From a virus, in the IMG/VR virus record IMGVR_UViG_3300032289_000484, positions 1 through 22,129 of that record: a DNA stretch of 22,129 nucleotides. One strand, written 5' to 3'. Under the pieces are notes generated by a model. That model searched no databases. It was not told the DNA's origin and saw only the letters and a list, made by a program, of their open reading frames with translations. The position numbers and the translations under genes are program-made. The number at the start of each line of letters is the position of its first letter. Positions within the stretch are counted from its first letter, which is position 1. Shown here piece by piece: positions 14,757-19,918 of this stretch.

Positions 14757-14935
14757 AGTTCAGCCTTTGCACGAGCTTCTGCTGCACGAGCTTCTGTGTA
14801 TGCGTAATCGTTACTGAGAGTATTGAATCCTTGATAGTATGTCCATTCACCGTCTTTTAATACTTCAACGATAAGATCATATGCGTCTGTAAATGGGCTA
14901 CCTGCATGAATGGTGCGAACTGTTGCTGATTTCAT
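14753..14935 (-). CDS. Small early protein
   Basis: A 60-residue protein preceded by a strong TAGGAGAATACT leader identical to that of the upstream gene. Residues 1-45 suggest beta strands (TVRTIHAGSPFTDAYDLIVE, DGEWTYYQGFNT); the C-terminus is an Ala/Arg/Glu helix (YTEARAAEARAKAEL). Function unknown. The stop overlaps the next start as ATGA. Confidence 0.6.
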   Translation of the reverse strand: MKSATVRTIHAGSPFTDAYDLIVEVLKDGEWTYYQGFNTLSNDYAYTEARAAEARAKAEL

Positions 14936-15150
14936 AGTATTCTCCTAGTTATCTATCCATTGTTGTGACTTAATAACACTAGCATTTTTAAACTTACTTT
15001 TAAGTAATTTATCAATTCCTCTTTGAGTTAGCTGTTGTTTATTTTTGCCACGTATCCAAGTGCCAAATTCTCTGTAAGCATTAACTTCATCGTCAAAAAT
15101 TTTGTATGTAACAGAGTAAGCATATTTTGTTTTCATAGTATTCTCCTAGT
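14930..15150. repeat. Duplicated 20-bp translation leader
   Basis: The 20-mer tttcatagtattctcctagt occurs exactly at 14930-14949 and 15131-15150. On the minus strand it supplies the ribosome site TAGGAG, the spacer and the ATGAAA start of two consecutive small genes. It suggests either duplication of a whole leader or selection for an efficient early initiation region. Confidence 0.75.
14945..15136 (-). CDS. First gene of leftward operon, unknown function
   Basis: A 63-residue basic protein, MKTKYAYSVTYKIFDDEVNA then YREFGTWIRGKNKQQLTQRG and a Lys/Ser-rich end. Beta strands followed by a helix are likely. Not recognised. It lies about 35 nt downstream of the predicted start of the TTGACA promoter and has a TAGGAG ribosome site, so it should be expressed strongly and early, as is usual for host-directed phage proteins. 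Confidence 0.6.
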   Translation of the reverse strand: MKTKYAYSVTYKIFDDEVNAYREFGTWIRGKNKQQLTQRGIDKLLKSKFKNASVIKSQQWIDN

Positions 15151-15176
15151 GGTTAATAGTGTGTTGCAGCGAAGAA

Positions 15177-15206
15177 ACTATAGCTCATCACAATCTTGTA
15201 TGTCAA
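15177..15206 (-). promoter_or_regulatory. Strong sigma70-type leftward promoter
   Basis: On the minus strand a perfect -35 TTGACA (15201-15206) is followed after 18 bp by TATAGT (15177-15182). Transcription should start near 15170, about 34 nt before the ATG at 15136, and drive the operon down to 12627 subject to the hairpins at 13303-13356. An ACAA-TC-TTGT half-site pair (15190-15199) lies within the spacer and could be an operator. Confidence 0.8.
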
Positions 15207-15215
15207 CAACTTTTT

Positions 15216-15227
15216 TAAAATTATTTT
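15216..15227 (+). promoter_or_regulatory. Rightward promoter candidate, leaderless start
   Basis: TAAAAT at 15216-15221 sits 6 nt before ATG 15228, so a normal +1 would coincide with the ATG. No Shine-Dalgarno precedes the ATG. The likely -35 region (around TCTTGT, 15194-15199) overlaps the -35/spacer of the leftward promoter, so the two polymerases would compete. Confidence 0.45.
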
Positions 15228-15605
15228 ATGTACGTTCCAAGAATAGGTAGCCGAAGGGCTGAATTTATCGATATTGTTAACAATTCTGGCGGTATTAGTG
15301 TCAAAGAGATAATACAAAGGTACGGGATGATGGGTTTTGCTGTGGAGTGGGATATAACTACAGAGCTTAGGAAATTAGTCAGGTTAAAGTGCTTTAAGCA
15401 GGAAGGTGATGTATTCTTCCCATCTTATAAAGATAAGCCACAGCCAATAGATGAGAAGCAGTTAGTCCCATCGCGAGAGCCGATACCATTTAAGCCATTA
15501 CAGACATTCCCACGAACAGTCAGTCCTAGAGGTCAGCCAATTGAAAGACGAAGTTTCAAAACCTGTAAATCAGATGTCCGCTACAAAAGAGAAAACGATT
15601 TATAA
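15228..15605 (+). CDS. Winged-helix-like protein, first rightward gene
   Basis: A 125-residue protein. Residues 8-62 read like a winged helix-turn-helix: AEFIDIVNNSGGISVKEIIQ, RYGMMGFAVEWDITTELRKL and a wing-like VRLKCFKQEGDVFFPSY. The C-terminal half is Pro/Arg-rich and probably disordered (EPIPFKPLQTFPRTVSPRGQ). As first gene of the replication operon it may be a regulator or replication accessory protein. No Shine-Dalgarno; the ATG is probably at or near the transcript 5' end. The family assignment is by pattern only. Confidence 0.6.
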   Translation: MYVPRIGSRRAEFIDIVNNSGGISVKEIIQRYGMMGFAVEWDITTELRKLVRLKCFKQEGDVFFPSYKDKPQPIDEKQLVPSREPIPFKPLQTFPRTVSPRGQPIERRSFKTCKSDVRYKRENDL

Positions 15606-15612
15606 TTTTGCA
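15601..15612 (+). promoter_or_regulatory. Perfect TATAAT with leaderless-type spacing
   Basis: TATAAT at 15601-15606 contains the stop codon of the upstream gene and lies exactly 6 nt before ATG 15613, which has no Shine-Dalgarno. No convincing -35 is seen. It may drive an internal transcript of the replication operon. Confidence 0.35.
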
Positions 15613-15711
15613 ATGCAAAAGTGTCCTATTTGTAAACATTCACGTTCAGCAATTCAATTTAGAAACTCTGATATTTGTAGGACTTGCAGCAAAAGAAAAG
15701 TTACGATATAG
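15613..15711 (+). CDS. Zinc-ribbon micro-protein
   Basis: A 32-residue frame, MQKCPICKHSRSAIQFRNSD then ICRTCSKRKVTI. Two CxxC knuckles (C4/C7 and C22/C25) separated by 14 residues are a compact zinc ribbon, and the tail is basic, suggesting nucleic-acid binding. It fills the gap between the first rightward gene and the initiator. The evidence is the Cys pattern, the basic tail, and a TATAAT placed 6 nt upstream; there is no Shine-Dalgarno. Too short for most gene finders. Confidence 0.5.
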   Translation: MQKCPICKHSRSAIQFRNSDICRTCSKRKVTI

Positions 15712-15730
15712 TCCTAGAGGATTTACCGGA

Positions 15731-15808
15731 ATGGCTAGGGAATGCAACCCGAAAAGACGATTTCTCACCGTCCTGCCATACCACCTACTTTGTGAGAATT
15801 GCCATTGA
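15731..15808 (+). CDS. 25-residue Cys-containing micro-ORF
   Basis: A short frame, MARECNPKRRFLTVLPYHLL then CENCH, behind AGAGGA (spacing 9). It resembles the end of small phage zinc-finger proteins with a terminal CxxC, but the first knuckle has only one Cys (REC-NPK), so it may be a degenerate or shortened copy. The alternative frame through this stretch would extend the initiator N-terminally by 45 residues of unconvincing sequence. Low confidence. Confidence 0.35.
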   Translation: MARECNPKRRFLTVLPYHLLCENCH

Positions 15809-15818
15809 GAGGGCATAT

Positions 15819-16493
15819 ATGCATTTCTATCCACACCATATCGGTGACTTCCAGCGCGATACCGCATCATTGTCTGATTCAGACACTATGGCTTATTTAC
15901 GCTTAATCTGGATGTACTACGATACCGAATTACCATTACCTAATGACTCTAAAAGACTTGCATTTAAGATAGGTTCTAATCCTGATTCAGTTCAGATTAT
16001 CTTGGATACTTTCTTTGTAAAAGAGCAAGATGTTTACCGTCATAAGCGTTGTGACCAAGTCCTTAATGATATTTACGACAAGTCAGAAAAGGCTAAATTG
16101 GCTGCTCAAATTAGATGGGCAAACAATGCAAATGCAAAGCAAACGCAAAGCGAACGCAATGCGAACGCATTAAATAACGATGCGAACGCAATGAAAATCG
16201 ATGCTACCCATAACCCAATACCCATAACCCATATAAATAAATATATAGATCAATTTGAGGCGTTTTGGAAAATATATCCAAAGAAGGTATCTAAAGAAAA
16301 TGCTAAGAAGGCTTGGATAAAGATTAAGCCTAACGATGAACTTATTGCAAAAATTACAAAAGCCGTAAAAGATCAAAAGTTATCTGATAGAGAACAACAG
16401 TTTATTCCTCATGCAGCTACTTGGCTTAACGCTAAACGATGGGAAGATGAAATAGCTGGAACTACTCAAAAGCCAATTATGGGGTGGAAATGA
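15819..16493 (+). CDS. DUF1376 replication initiator / lambda O-like protein
   Basis: A 224-residue protein. The start is ATG 15819 behind GAGAGGG because the DUF1376 domain begins at once (MHFYPHHIGDFQRDTASLSD); a longer frame to 15684 lacks support. Residues 1-95 are DUF1376, with AYLRLIWMYYDTELPLPND, a winged-helix-like DNA-binding domain found in phage replication proteins. Residues 101-135 are Asn/Ala-rich linker, encoded by the iteron array. Residues 145-213 form a second conserved block (FEAFWKIYPKKVSKENAKKA, then PHAATWLNAKRWEDEI) seen at the C-terminus of phage O-like proteins and thought to bind the helicase. The role is origin recognition and helicase loading, as for lambda O, inferred from domain order and the in-gene iterons. 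The stop overlaps the next ATG (ATGA). Confidence 0.8.
   Translation: MHFYPHHIGDFQRDTASLSDSDTMAYLRLIWMYYDTELPLPNDSKRLAFKIGSNPDSVQIILDTFFVKEQDVYRHKRCDQVLNDIYDKSEKAKLAAQIRWANNANAKQTQSERNANALNNDANAMKIDATHNPIPITHINKYIDQFEAFWKIYPKKVSKENAKKAWIKIKPNDELIAKITKAVKDQKLSDREQQFIPHAATWLNAKRWEDEIAGTTQKPIMGWK
16128..16190 (+). repeat. Iteron array, 11-bp phased (putative origin)
   Basis: Near-identical 9-mers start at 16128 (GCAAATGCA), 16139 (GCAAACGCA), 16150, 16161 and 16182 (all GCGAACGCA). The start-to-start distances are 11, 11, 11 and 21 bp, i.e. one or two helical turns, so all copies face the same side of the DNA. The repeats fall in three different codon frames of the initiator gene, so the DNA sequence rather than the protein is being repeated. 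Confidence 0.7.
16205..16255 (+). other. AT-rich unwinding element beside iterons
   Basis: Two exact copies of TACCCATAACCCA (16205-16217 and 16219-16231, 14 bp apart) lead into ATATAAATAAATATATAGAT and further A/T (16231-16255). An iteron array followed by a low-melting stretch inside the initiator gene is the arrangement of lambda ori within O. Likely the melting site. Confidence 0.6.
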
Positions 16494-16891
16494 TAGAGAA
16501 CATACTAAGCCGACTAGAGAAGGTTAAAGGTCGCAATGGTGCTTATACGGCTTGCTGTCCTGCTCATACGGATAAGAGTCCTAGCCTAGCGATAAGAGAA
16601 TTAGACGATGGTCGTATCTTATTGAAATGCTTTGCTGATTGCAGCGCTCAAGATATTTTGGGTGCTATTGGCATGGATATGAATGATCTATTCCCTAACG
16701 TAAATAAAGACTTGCCTCAAGTCAAAAGAAAGTATTATGCTTCAGACTTGCTCAGGGTCATTGAATTCGAGGCATGGGTAGTAAGCGTAGCAGCTTATAC
16801 GATGAGTCAAGGATTACCACTATCGGAAGAAGATAGAGCTAGGATGAAAAAAGCACAAACTAGAATAATGGAGGCTGTGAAAAATATATGA
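16490..16891 (+). CDS. Primase-type zinc-finger protein without catalytic domain
   Basis: A 133-residue protein. The start is ATG 16490 (ATGA overlap, with GGGGTGG upstream), preferred over GTG 16484. Residues 19-62 match the CHC2-like zinc finger of phage primases: CCPAHTDKSPSLAI (C23, H26), then LLKCFADC (C47, C51) and ILGAIGMDMNDLFP. The remaining residues are helical (LRVIEFEAWVVSVAAYTMSQ). No TOPRIM or RNA-polymerase domain follows, so the protein could only recognise template or bridge to another primase. It precedes the helicase gene by one small gene. Confidence 0.8.
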   Translation: MIENILSRLEKVKGRNGAYTACCPAHTDKSPSLAIRELDDGRILLKCFADCSAQDILGAIGMDMNDLFPNVNKDLPQVKRKYYASDLLRVIEFEAWVVSVAAYTMSQGLPLSEEDRARMKKAQTRIMEAVKNI

Positions 16892-17124
16892 ATAGAGATG
16901 ACATTATCCGATTAGCGCGTGAATCTGGAATTGAGTACAGCAAAAATCTTAATCAGATGGTATCTCCATACTGCGATGGCGTACACATGGATGAGCTTGA
17001 AAAATTTATTAATTTAGTCGCAGCAGCAGAGCGCGAAGCGTGTGCGAAGGTTGCTGAAAGCTACATAACAATGGAAGGGTATGGTGATGAGATAGCCTAC
17101 TATATCCGCGCAAGGGGGCAGTAA
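16888..17124 (+). CDS. Small conserved phage protein
   Basis: A 78-residue protein starting in an ATGA overlap. The N-terminus MNRDDIIRLARESGIEYSKN and the mid-segment FINLVAAAEREACAKVAESY, with IRARGQ at the end, form a pattern repeated very widely in phages infecting Proteobacteria, usually among replication genes. The AAAEREACAKV helix is its best-known signature. I know of no established function. The stop overlaps the helicase ATG (TAATG). Confidence 0.75.
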   Translation: MNRDDIIRLARESGIEYSKNLNQMVSPYCDGVHMDELEKFINLVAAAEREACAKVAESYITMEGYGDEIAYYIRARGQ

Positions 17125-18119
17125 TGCACATTGAGCAAATAGCGGAACGACTTTACGAAGATCGTCATATCATCAAGTCTCAGGATATTGACGTTGAGAA
17201 GTACCTAAAGGCTAGTGACTTATCGGCACAGGTTAAATCTGCGACAAGTTGGCTAGATGAGATTTATCAAAACTATACTGATCCTCAAAAGACTGATGAT
17301 GCTGTAATGCCGTGGTCTAAGACGCATCAGGACGTTAAATTCAGACTAGGTGAAGTTACGGTATATGCTGGCTCTAACGGAGGCGGTAAGTCTCTTGTAA
17401 CAGGTCAGATAGCGTTAGGTTTAATTAAACAGAACCTAAAGGTATGCATTGCCAGCTATGAAATGAAACCTGTAACTACCATTGTCCGTATGCTCAGACA
17501 ATTCGCAGGTGAGAATATTAATCTTCCGTTAACGCATGATAAGGAAGGATATATTCGGGCTTTATTGGGTAGATTTACGGGTTTCATTGACGAGAATTTG
17601 TATCTTTACGACCAGCAAGGTTCTACGACTCCGCAGAAAACGATAGCAATGGCTCGGTATTGTGCTGTTGAGTTAGGCATAAAACATATCTTCATTGACT
17701 CATTAATGAAGTGTGTGGTCGCAGAGGACTCATTAAACGAGCAAAAGTCATTCGTTGACGAGCTATGTGCATTGGCTAGAGACCATCACGTACACATTCA
17801 TTTAGTTCACCATATACGTAAGTTGCAGTCTGAGGAAATACAGCCTTCTAAGACCGATTTAAAGGGTTCAGGAAGCATTGCAGATCAGGTGGATAATGTA
17901 TTCCTAGTCTGGCGTAATAAGAAGAAGGAGAACGCTCGTAGGAACAATGAGGACTATGACGAAAAGCAGCCAGATATGTTTCTAATGTGCCAAAAGCAGA
18001 GGAATGGTGAAGCTGAAGAATTTTATGGGATGTACTTTGAGCATAACTCACAGCAATTTATTGAAACTCAAGGTGGTCAGCCTATAGACTTTGATAACAA
18101 AGGTGCGTTTCGTGCCTGA
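17124..18119 (+). CDS. Replicative DNA helicase, RecA/DnaB fold
   Basis: A 331-residue hexameric-helicase-type ATPase preceded by AGGGGG. Walker A is GSNGGGKS (residues 83-90), Walker B is HIFID (188-192), and the later strand with VHIHLVHHIRK (223-233) matches motif H3 with its sensing His. LKGSGSIADQVDNVFLVWR (246-264) and KQRNGE (291-296) fit motif H4 and the arginine-finger region of T7 gp4 and DnaB. The N-terminal 70 residues are short and contain no primase domain or DnaB N-terminal domain, so the primase function must come from elsewhere. It unwinds the fork after loading by the initiator. It overlaps the next gene by 8 nt. Confidence 0.88.
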   Translation: MHIEQIAERLYEDRHIIKSQDIDVEKYLKASDLSAQVKSATSWLDEIYQNYTDPQKTDDAVMPWSKTHQDVKFRLGEVTVYAGSNGGGKSLVTGQIALGLIKQNLKVCIASYEMKPVTTIVRMLRQFAGENINLPLTHDKEGYIRALLGRFTGFIDENLYLYDQQGSTTPQKTIAMARYCAVELGIKHIFIDSLMKCVVAEDSLNEQKSFVDELCALARDHHVHIHLVHHIRKLQSEEIQPSKTDLKGSGSIADQVDNVFLVWRNKKKENARRNNEDYDEKQPDMFLMCQKQRNGEAEEFYGMYFEHNSQQFIETQGGQPIDFDNKGAFRA

Positions 18120-18318
18120 TAACTCAGAGGAACATCGATATAGATGTGAAGTTCGCCAAATATTAAAGTGGCGTACTCAAGATAGAAACAAAGCCATCGA
18201 ATATTTGTCTATTGTCCGCAAAAAACGCGGAGATAGAACGGCTCAGTTACTAGAGAAAGATTGTAGGGAACAATGGACATTAGGCAATCGTGGAGATGAT
18301 GGAGTATGGCATGAATAA
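18112..18318 (+). CDS. Small conserved phage protein
   Basis: A 68-residue protein. I choose GTG 18112 (MPDNSEEHRYRCEVRQILKW), behind AAGGTG, since the family starts with this text; TTG 18091 is less likely. The sequence continues RKKRGDRTAQLLEKDCREQW and ends GNRGDDGVWHE. The HRYRCEVR...RRG...L..D...QW.LGNRG pattern is common in phages next to replication genes. No catalytic residues; possibly DNA-binding by its many Arg/Lys. Function unknown. Its 3' end overlaps the next ORF by 8 nt. Confidence 0.7.
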   Translation: MPDNSEEHRYRCEVRQILKWRTQDRNKAIEYLSIVRKKRGDRTAQLLEKDCREQWTLGNRGDDGVWHE

Positions 18319-18466
18319 AAACGCAATTTGTGCAATGATTGAAAATATGGTTACTTTGATTTGTGCTTGTCTTTGTGCATATTTTATTAGCCCGTGGTGC
18401 TTTTTTCTTTTGTTAAATTTAAATAGTGTTAAAACAAAAACTGAAATAACTCGAAATGAGGTTTAG
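18311..18466 (+). CDS. 51-residue membrane protein
   Basis: A short frame with GGAG ribosome site, starting inside the previous gene's stop (ATGAATAA). Residues 9-38 are strongly hydrophobic with four Cys (MVTLICACLCAYFISPWCFF, then LLLNL), predicting one or two membrane spans; the C-terminus is polar (KTKTEITRNEV). Absent from most gene calls because of its size. A small membrane protein in an early operon could act on the host envelope, which is speculation. Confidence 0.5.
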   Translation: MNKNAICAMIENMVTLICACLCAYFISPWCFFLLLNLNSVKTKTEITRNEV

Positions 18467-18468
18467 TA

Positions 18469-18768
18469 ATGGTTTACAAGCGTGTTGACAATAATCAAAC
18501 GCAAATTGTGAAAGCATTGCGTGATATGGGTTGTACTGTTGAGCATCTTCATGCGGTAGGTAAAGGTTGTCCAGATATTATCGTTGGATTTAAAGCCAGA
18601 AATTTCTTGCTTGAGATCAAGGATGGTGATAAAAAGGTACTTACTCCAGATCAAGTTAATTGGCACAGACTCTGGAAAGGTCAAGTAAATGTAGTTACAA
18701 GTATTGACGATGCTAAAAATTTAATATGGAAACTATCAGATGAATATCGATCCGACAGAAGCAATTAA
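18469..18768 (+). CDS. VRR-NUC / PD-(D/E)xK nuclease
   Basis: A 99-residue nuclease-like protein behind GAGG. The catalytic pattern is clear: GKGCPDIIVGF (Asp 36) and FLLEIKDG (Glu 49, Lys 51), followed by TPDQVNWHRLWKGQVNVVTS. This is the VRR-NUC arrangement of small phage Holliday-junction or structure-specific nucleases. It likely processes recombination or replication intermediates with ERF and the helicase. The length is the usual minimal domain. Its 3' end overlaps the next gene by 29 nt. Confidence 0.85.
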   Translation: MVYKRVDNNQTQIVKALRDMGCTVEHLHAVGKGCPDIIVGFKARNFLLEIKDGDKKVLTPDQVNWHRLWKGQVNVVTSIDDAKNLIWKLSDEYRSDRSN

Positions 18769-19066
18769 TTTTATGATTAAAAATGCGGCTGCTTACGCTC
18801 AGGCTAAGGCGAATGTGGTGTATTTGACCGAATACAGAAAGACAGTTAAGGCTATTGGATTTCAGCGTAGCCTAAAGAGTACGATGGCTGACAAAGAGGC
18901 AGATGCTTACACTACGGATGAATACACATCGTGTGTAGAAGGGCTTAGAGAAGCCGTTGCTGAGGCAGAGAGATTACGTTGGATGCTTGTTGCGGCTCAG
19001 GCTCGTGTTGATTGCTGGCGGTCGATGGAAGCGTCGAATCGTTCTGTTGAAAGATCGACCTCGTGA
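18740..19066 (+). CDS. Conserved phage recombination-region protein
   Basis: A 108-residue helical protein. Characteristic texts are IKNAAAYAQAKANVVYLTEY, RKTVKAIGF, and EGLREAVAEAERLRWMLVAA followed by ARVDCWRSMEASNR. This combination is widespread in aquatic and proteobacterial phages beside VRR-NUC and replication genes, but I know of no assigned function. Alternating basic and acidic helices suggest a helical bundle. It overlaps the nuclease gene by 29 nt and its 3' end is crossed for 122 nt by the antisense acidic gene. Confidence 0.75.
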   Translation: MNIDPTEAINFMIKNAAAYAQAKANVVYLTEYRKTVKAIGFQRSLKSTMADKEADAYTTDEYTSCVEGLREAVAEAERLRWMLVAAQARVDCWRSMEASNRSVERSTS

Positions 19067-19244
19067 ACGGATCAAATGTTTCCTCGTCGAATAGCAGCCA
19101 TTCGTCTGCATCTTCATCAAAGTACATCCAGACACAGGCTTCTCTATCGTATTTCCAGATGACACCATCATCATCCATTTCCATGAGTTCAACTTCTTCA
19201 GCCTCAAACCAGAAATCTTGACCATCGATAGATATACCGTACAT
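18945..19244 (-). CDS. Highly acidic antisense protein, DNA-mimic candidate
   Basis: A 99-residue minus-strand protein. The start is ATG 19244 because a perfect AGGAGG lies 4 nt upstream. Acidic residues number 24 against 4 basic ones, concentrated in residues 1-62 with aromatic residues interleaved: EAEEVELMEMDDDGVIWKYD and WMYFDEDADEWLLFDEETFD. The rest is Gln/Ser/Pro-rich and probably disordered. The composition recalls DNA-mimic anti-restriction proteins such as T7 Ocr, but no homology is claimed. The 3' 122 nt are antisense to the neighbouring plus-strand gene. It stands alone against the rightward operon, with its own promoter candidate. Confidence 0.65.
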   Translation of the reverse strand: MYGISIDGQDFWFEAEEVELMEMDDDGVIWKYDREACVWMYFDEDADEWLLFDEETFDPFTRSIFQQNDSTLPSTASNQHEPEPQQASNVISLPQQRLL

Positions 19245-19264
19245 ATAGCCTCCTAGTTGGAGAA

Positions 19265-19273
19265 ATAGTAGCA
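19265..19273 (-). promoter_or_regulatory. Extended -10 promoter for the antisense gene
   Basis: On the minus strand TGCTACTAT is an extended -10 (TGn then TACTAT at 19265-19270). A start near 19258 would give a 14-nt leader carrying AGGAGG before ATG 19244. No clear -35, as expected for an extended -10. Confidence 0.45.
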
Positions 19274-19310
19274 AACCTAAATGAAATTTACGTTAATAAA
19301 GGGCAAAAAT

Positions 19311-19505
19311 ATGGATAAAGTTTATTGCGATAATTGCAACTGGATTGGTGAACGTGACGAAGTGTTAAGAGTGCGTTGCGAATATGTATTTGATGATCCT
19401 GTAGATGTGTGTCCTGAATGCAACCATGCAGAGACAATATCGTCAGTTAAATCGTTATGGAGAAAGCGTCAAATTGACCAAAGATCAGAAGAAATACCTG
19501 TCTAA
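19311..19505 (+). CDS. Small zinc-ribbon protein
   Basis: A 64-residue protein. I favour ATG 19311 (behind AAAGGG) over 19281. Two knuckles, YCDNCNW (C6/C9) and VCPECNH (C34/C37), separated by a beta-like stretch with VRCEYVFDD, form a zinc ribbon; C23 is an additional Cys. The tail is basic. Probably binds nucleic acid or a protein partner. Its 3' end overlaps the HNH nuclease gene, showing tight packing. Function unknown. Confidence 0.6.
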   Translation: MDKVYCDNCNWIGERDEVLRVRCEYVFDDPVDVCPECNHAETISSVKSLWRKRQIDQRSEEIPV

Positions 19506-19776
19506 AGTTGCTAATTTAGGTTGTATAATTTGCACTAGGCTAGGGTATGCAGGGACTCCTTCTGAGATTCACCACGTTAGAGGCTTAGGCTTGGGGATGG
19601 GAGTAAGGAGTTCGCATTACGATACGTTACCGCTTTGTCCTGAGCATCATCGGGGGAATACCGGATACCACGGAATGGGACGTAAAGCCTTTGAGCGTCA
19701 GTATGAAGTTACTGAGCAACAACTACTTGAACAAGTAAAGGAAATGCTAGATGATGAAGAAATCGAAAGCAGCTAA
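19474..19776 (+). CDS. P1 Ref-like HNH nuclease
   Basis: A 100-residue nuclease if it starts at TTG 19474 (MTKDQKKYLSKVANLGCIIC), which is the family's usual N-terminus and has GGAG upstream; ATGs at 19405 and 19426 would add residues antisense to no clear motif. HNH/zinc features: CIIC (C17/C20), EIHHVRG (H33/H34), SHYDTLPLCPEHHRGNTGYH (C55, H58, H59, H66), GMGRKAFERQY. It matches the RecA-dependent nuclease (Ref) family, which cuts at RecA-bound sites. It ends overlapping the DUF6496 ORF by 26 nt. Confidence 0.8.
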   Translation: MTKDQKKYLSKVANLGCIICTRLGYAGTPSEIHHVRGLGLGMGVRSSHYDTLPLCPEHHRGNTGYHGMGRKAFERQYEVTEQQLLEQVKEMLDDEEIESS

Positions 19777-19918
19777 GAAGGTCGCTAAAGTCATGGGTGA
19801 GTACGGTAAAGGTACATTGCACTCTGGCAAAGGTGGTCCAGTAGTCAAGTCTCAACGCCAAGCAGTCGCTATTGCTCTTTCATCTGCTGGAGTTTCAAAG
19901 AAGAAGAAAAAAGGCTAA
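19751..19918 (+). CDS. DUF6496-type small basic protein
   Basis: A 55-residue protein with AAGGA upstream. The signature KKVAKVMGEYGKGTLHSGKG, then RQAVAIALSSAG and a poly-Lys end (SKKKKKG), is the DUF6496 pattern widespread in phages. Function unknown; the charge suggests DNA binding. Too short for many gene finders. It overlaps the HNH nuclease gene by 26 nt, and its 3' 50 nt are overlapped by the minus-strand endonuclease gene. Confidence 0.75.
   Translation: MMKKSKAAKKVAKVMGEYGKGTLHSGKGGPVVKSQRQAVAIALSSAGVSKKKKKG

Noticed and set aside
15684-15818. N-terminal extension of the initiator to ATG 15684
   Set aside because: The DUF1376 domain begins at Met 15819 with GAGAGGG upstream, and the extension has no family-like sequence.
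15646-15870. 74-codon minus-strand frame across the initiator start
   Set aside because: No ribosome site; opposite to micro-ORFs and the DUF1376 domain that explain the region better.
16128-16255. CRISPR-like or satellite array
   Set aside because: Units are 9-11 bp with no spacers; helical phasing and location point to initiator iterons.
18463-18684. 73-codon minus-strand frame under the VRR-NUC gene
   Set aside because: Antisense to clear nuclease motifs and lacks a ribosome site.
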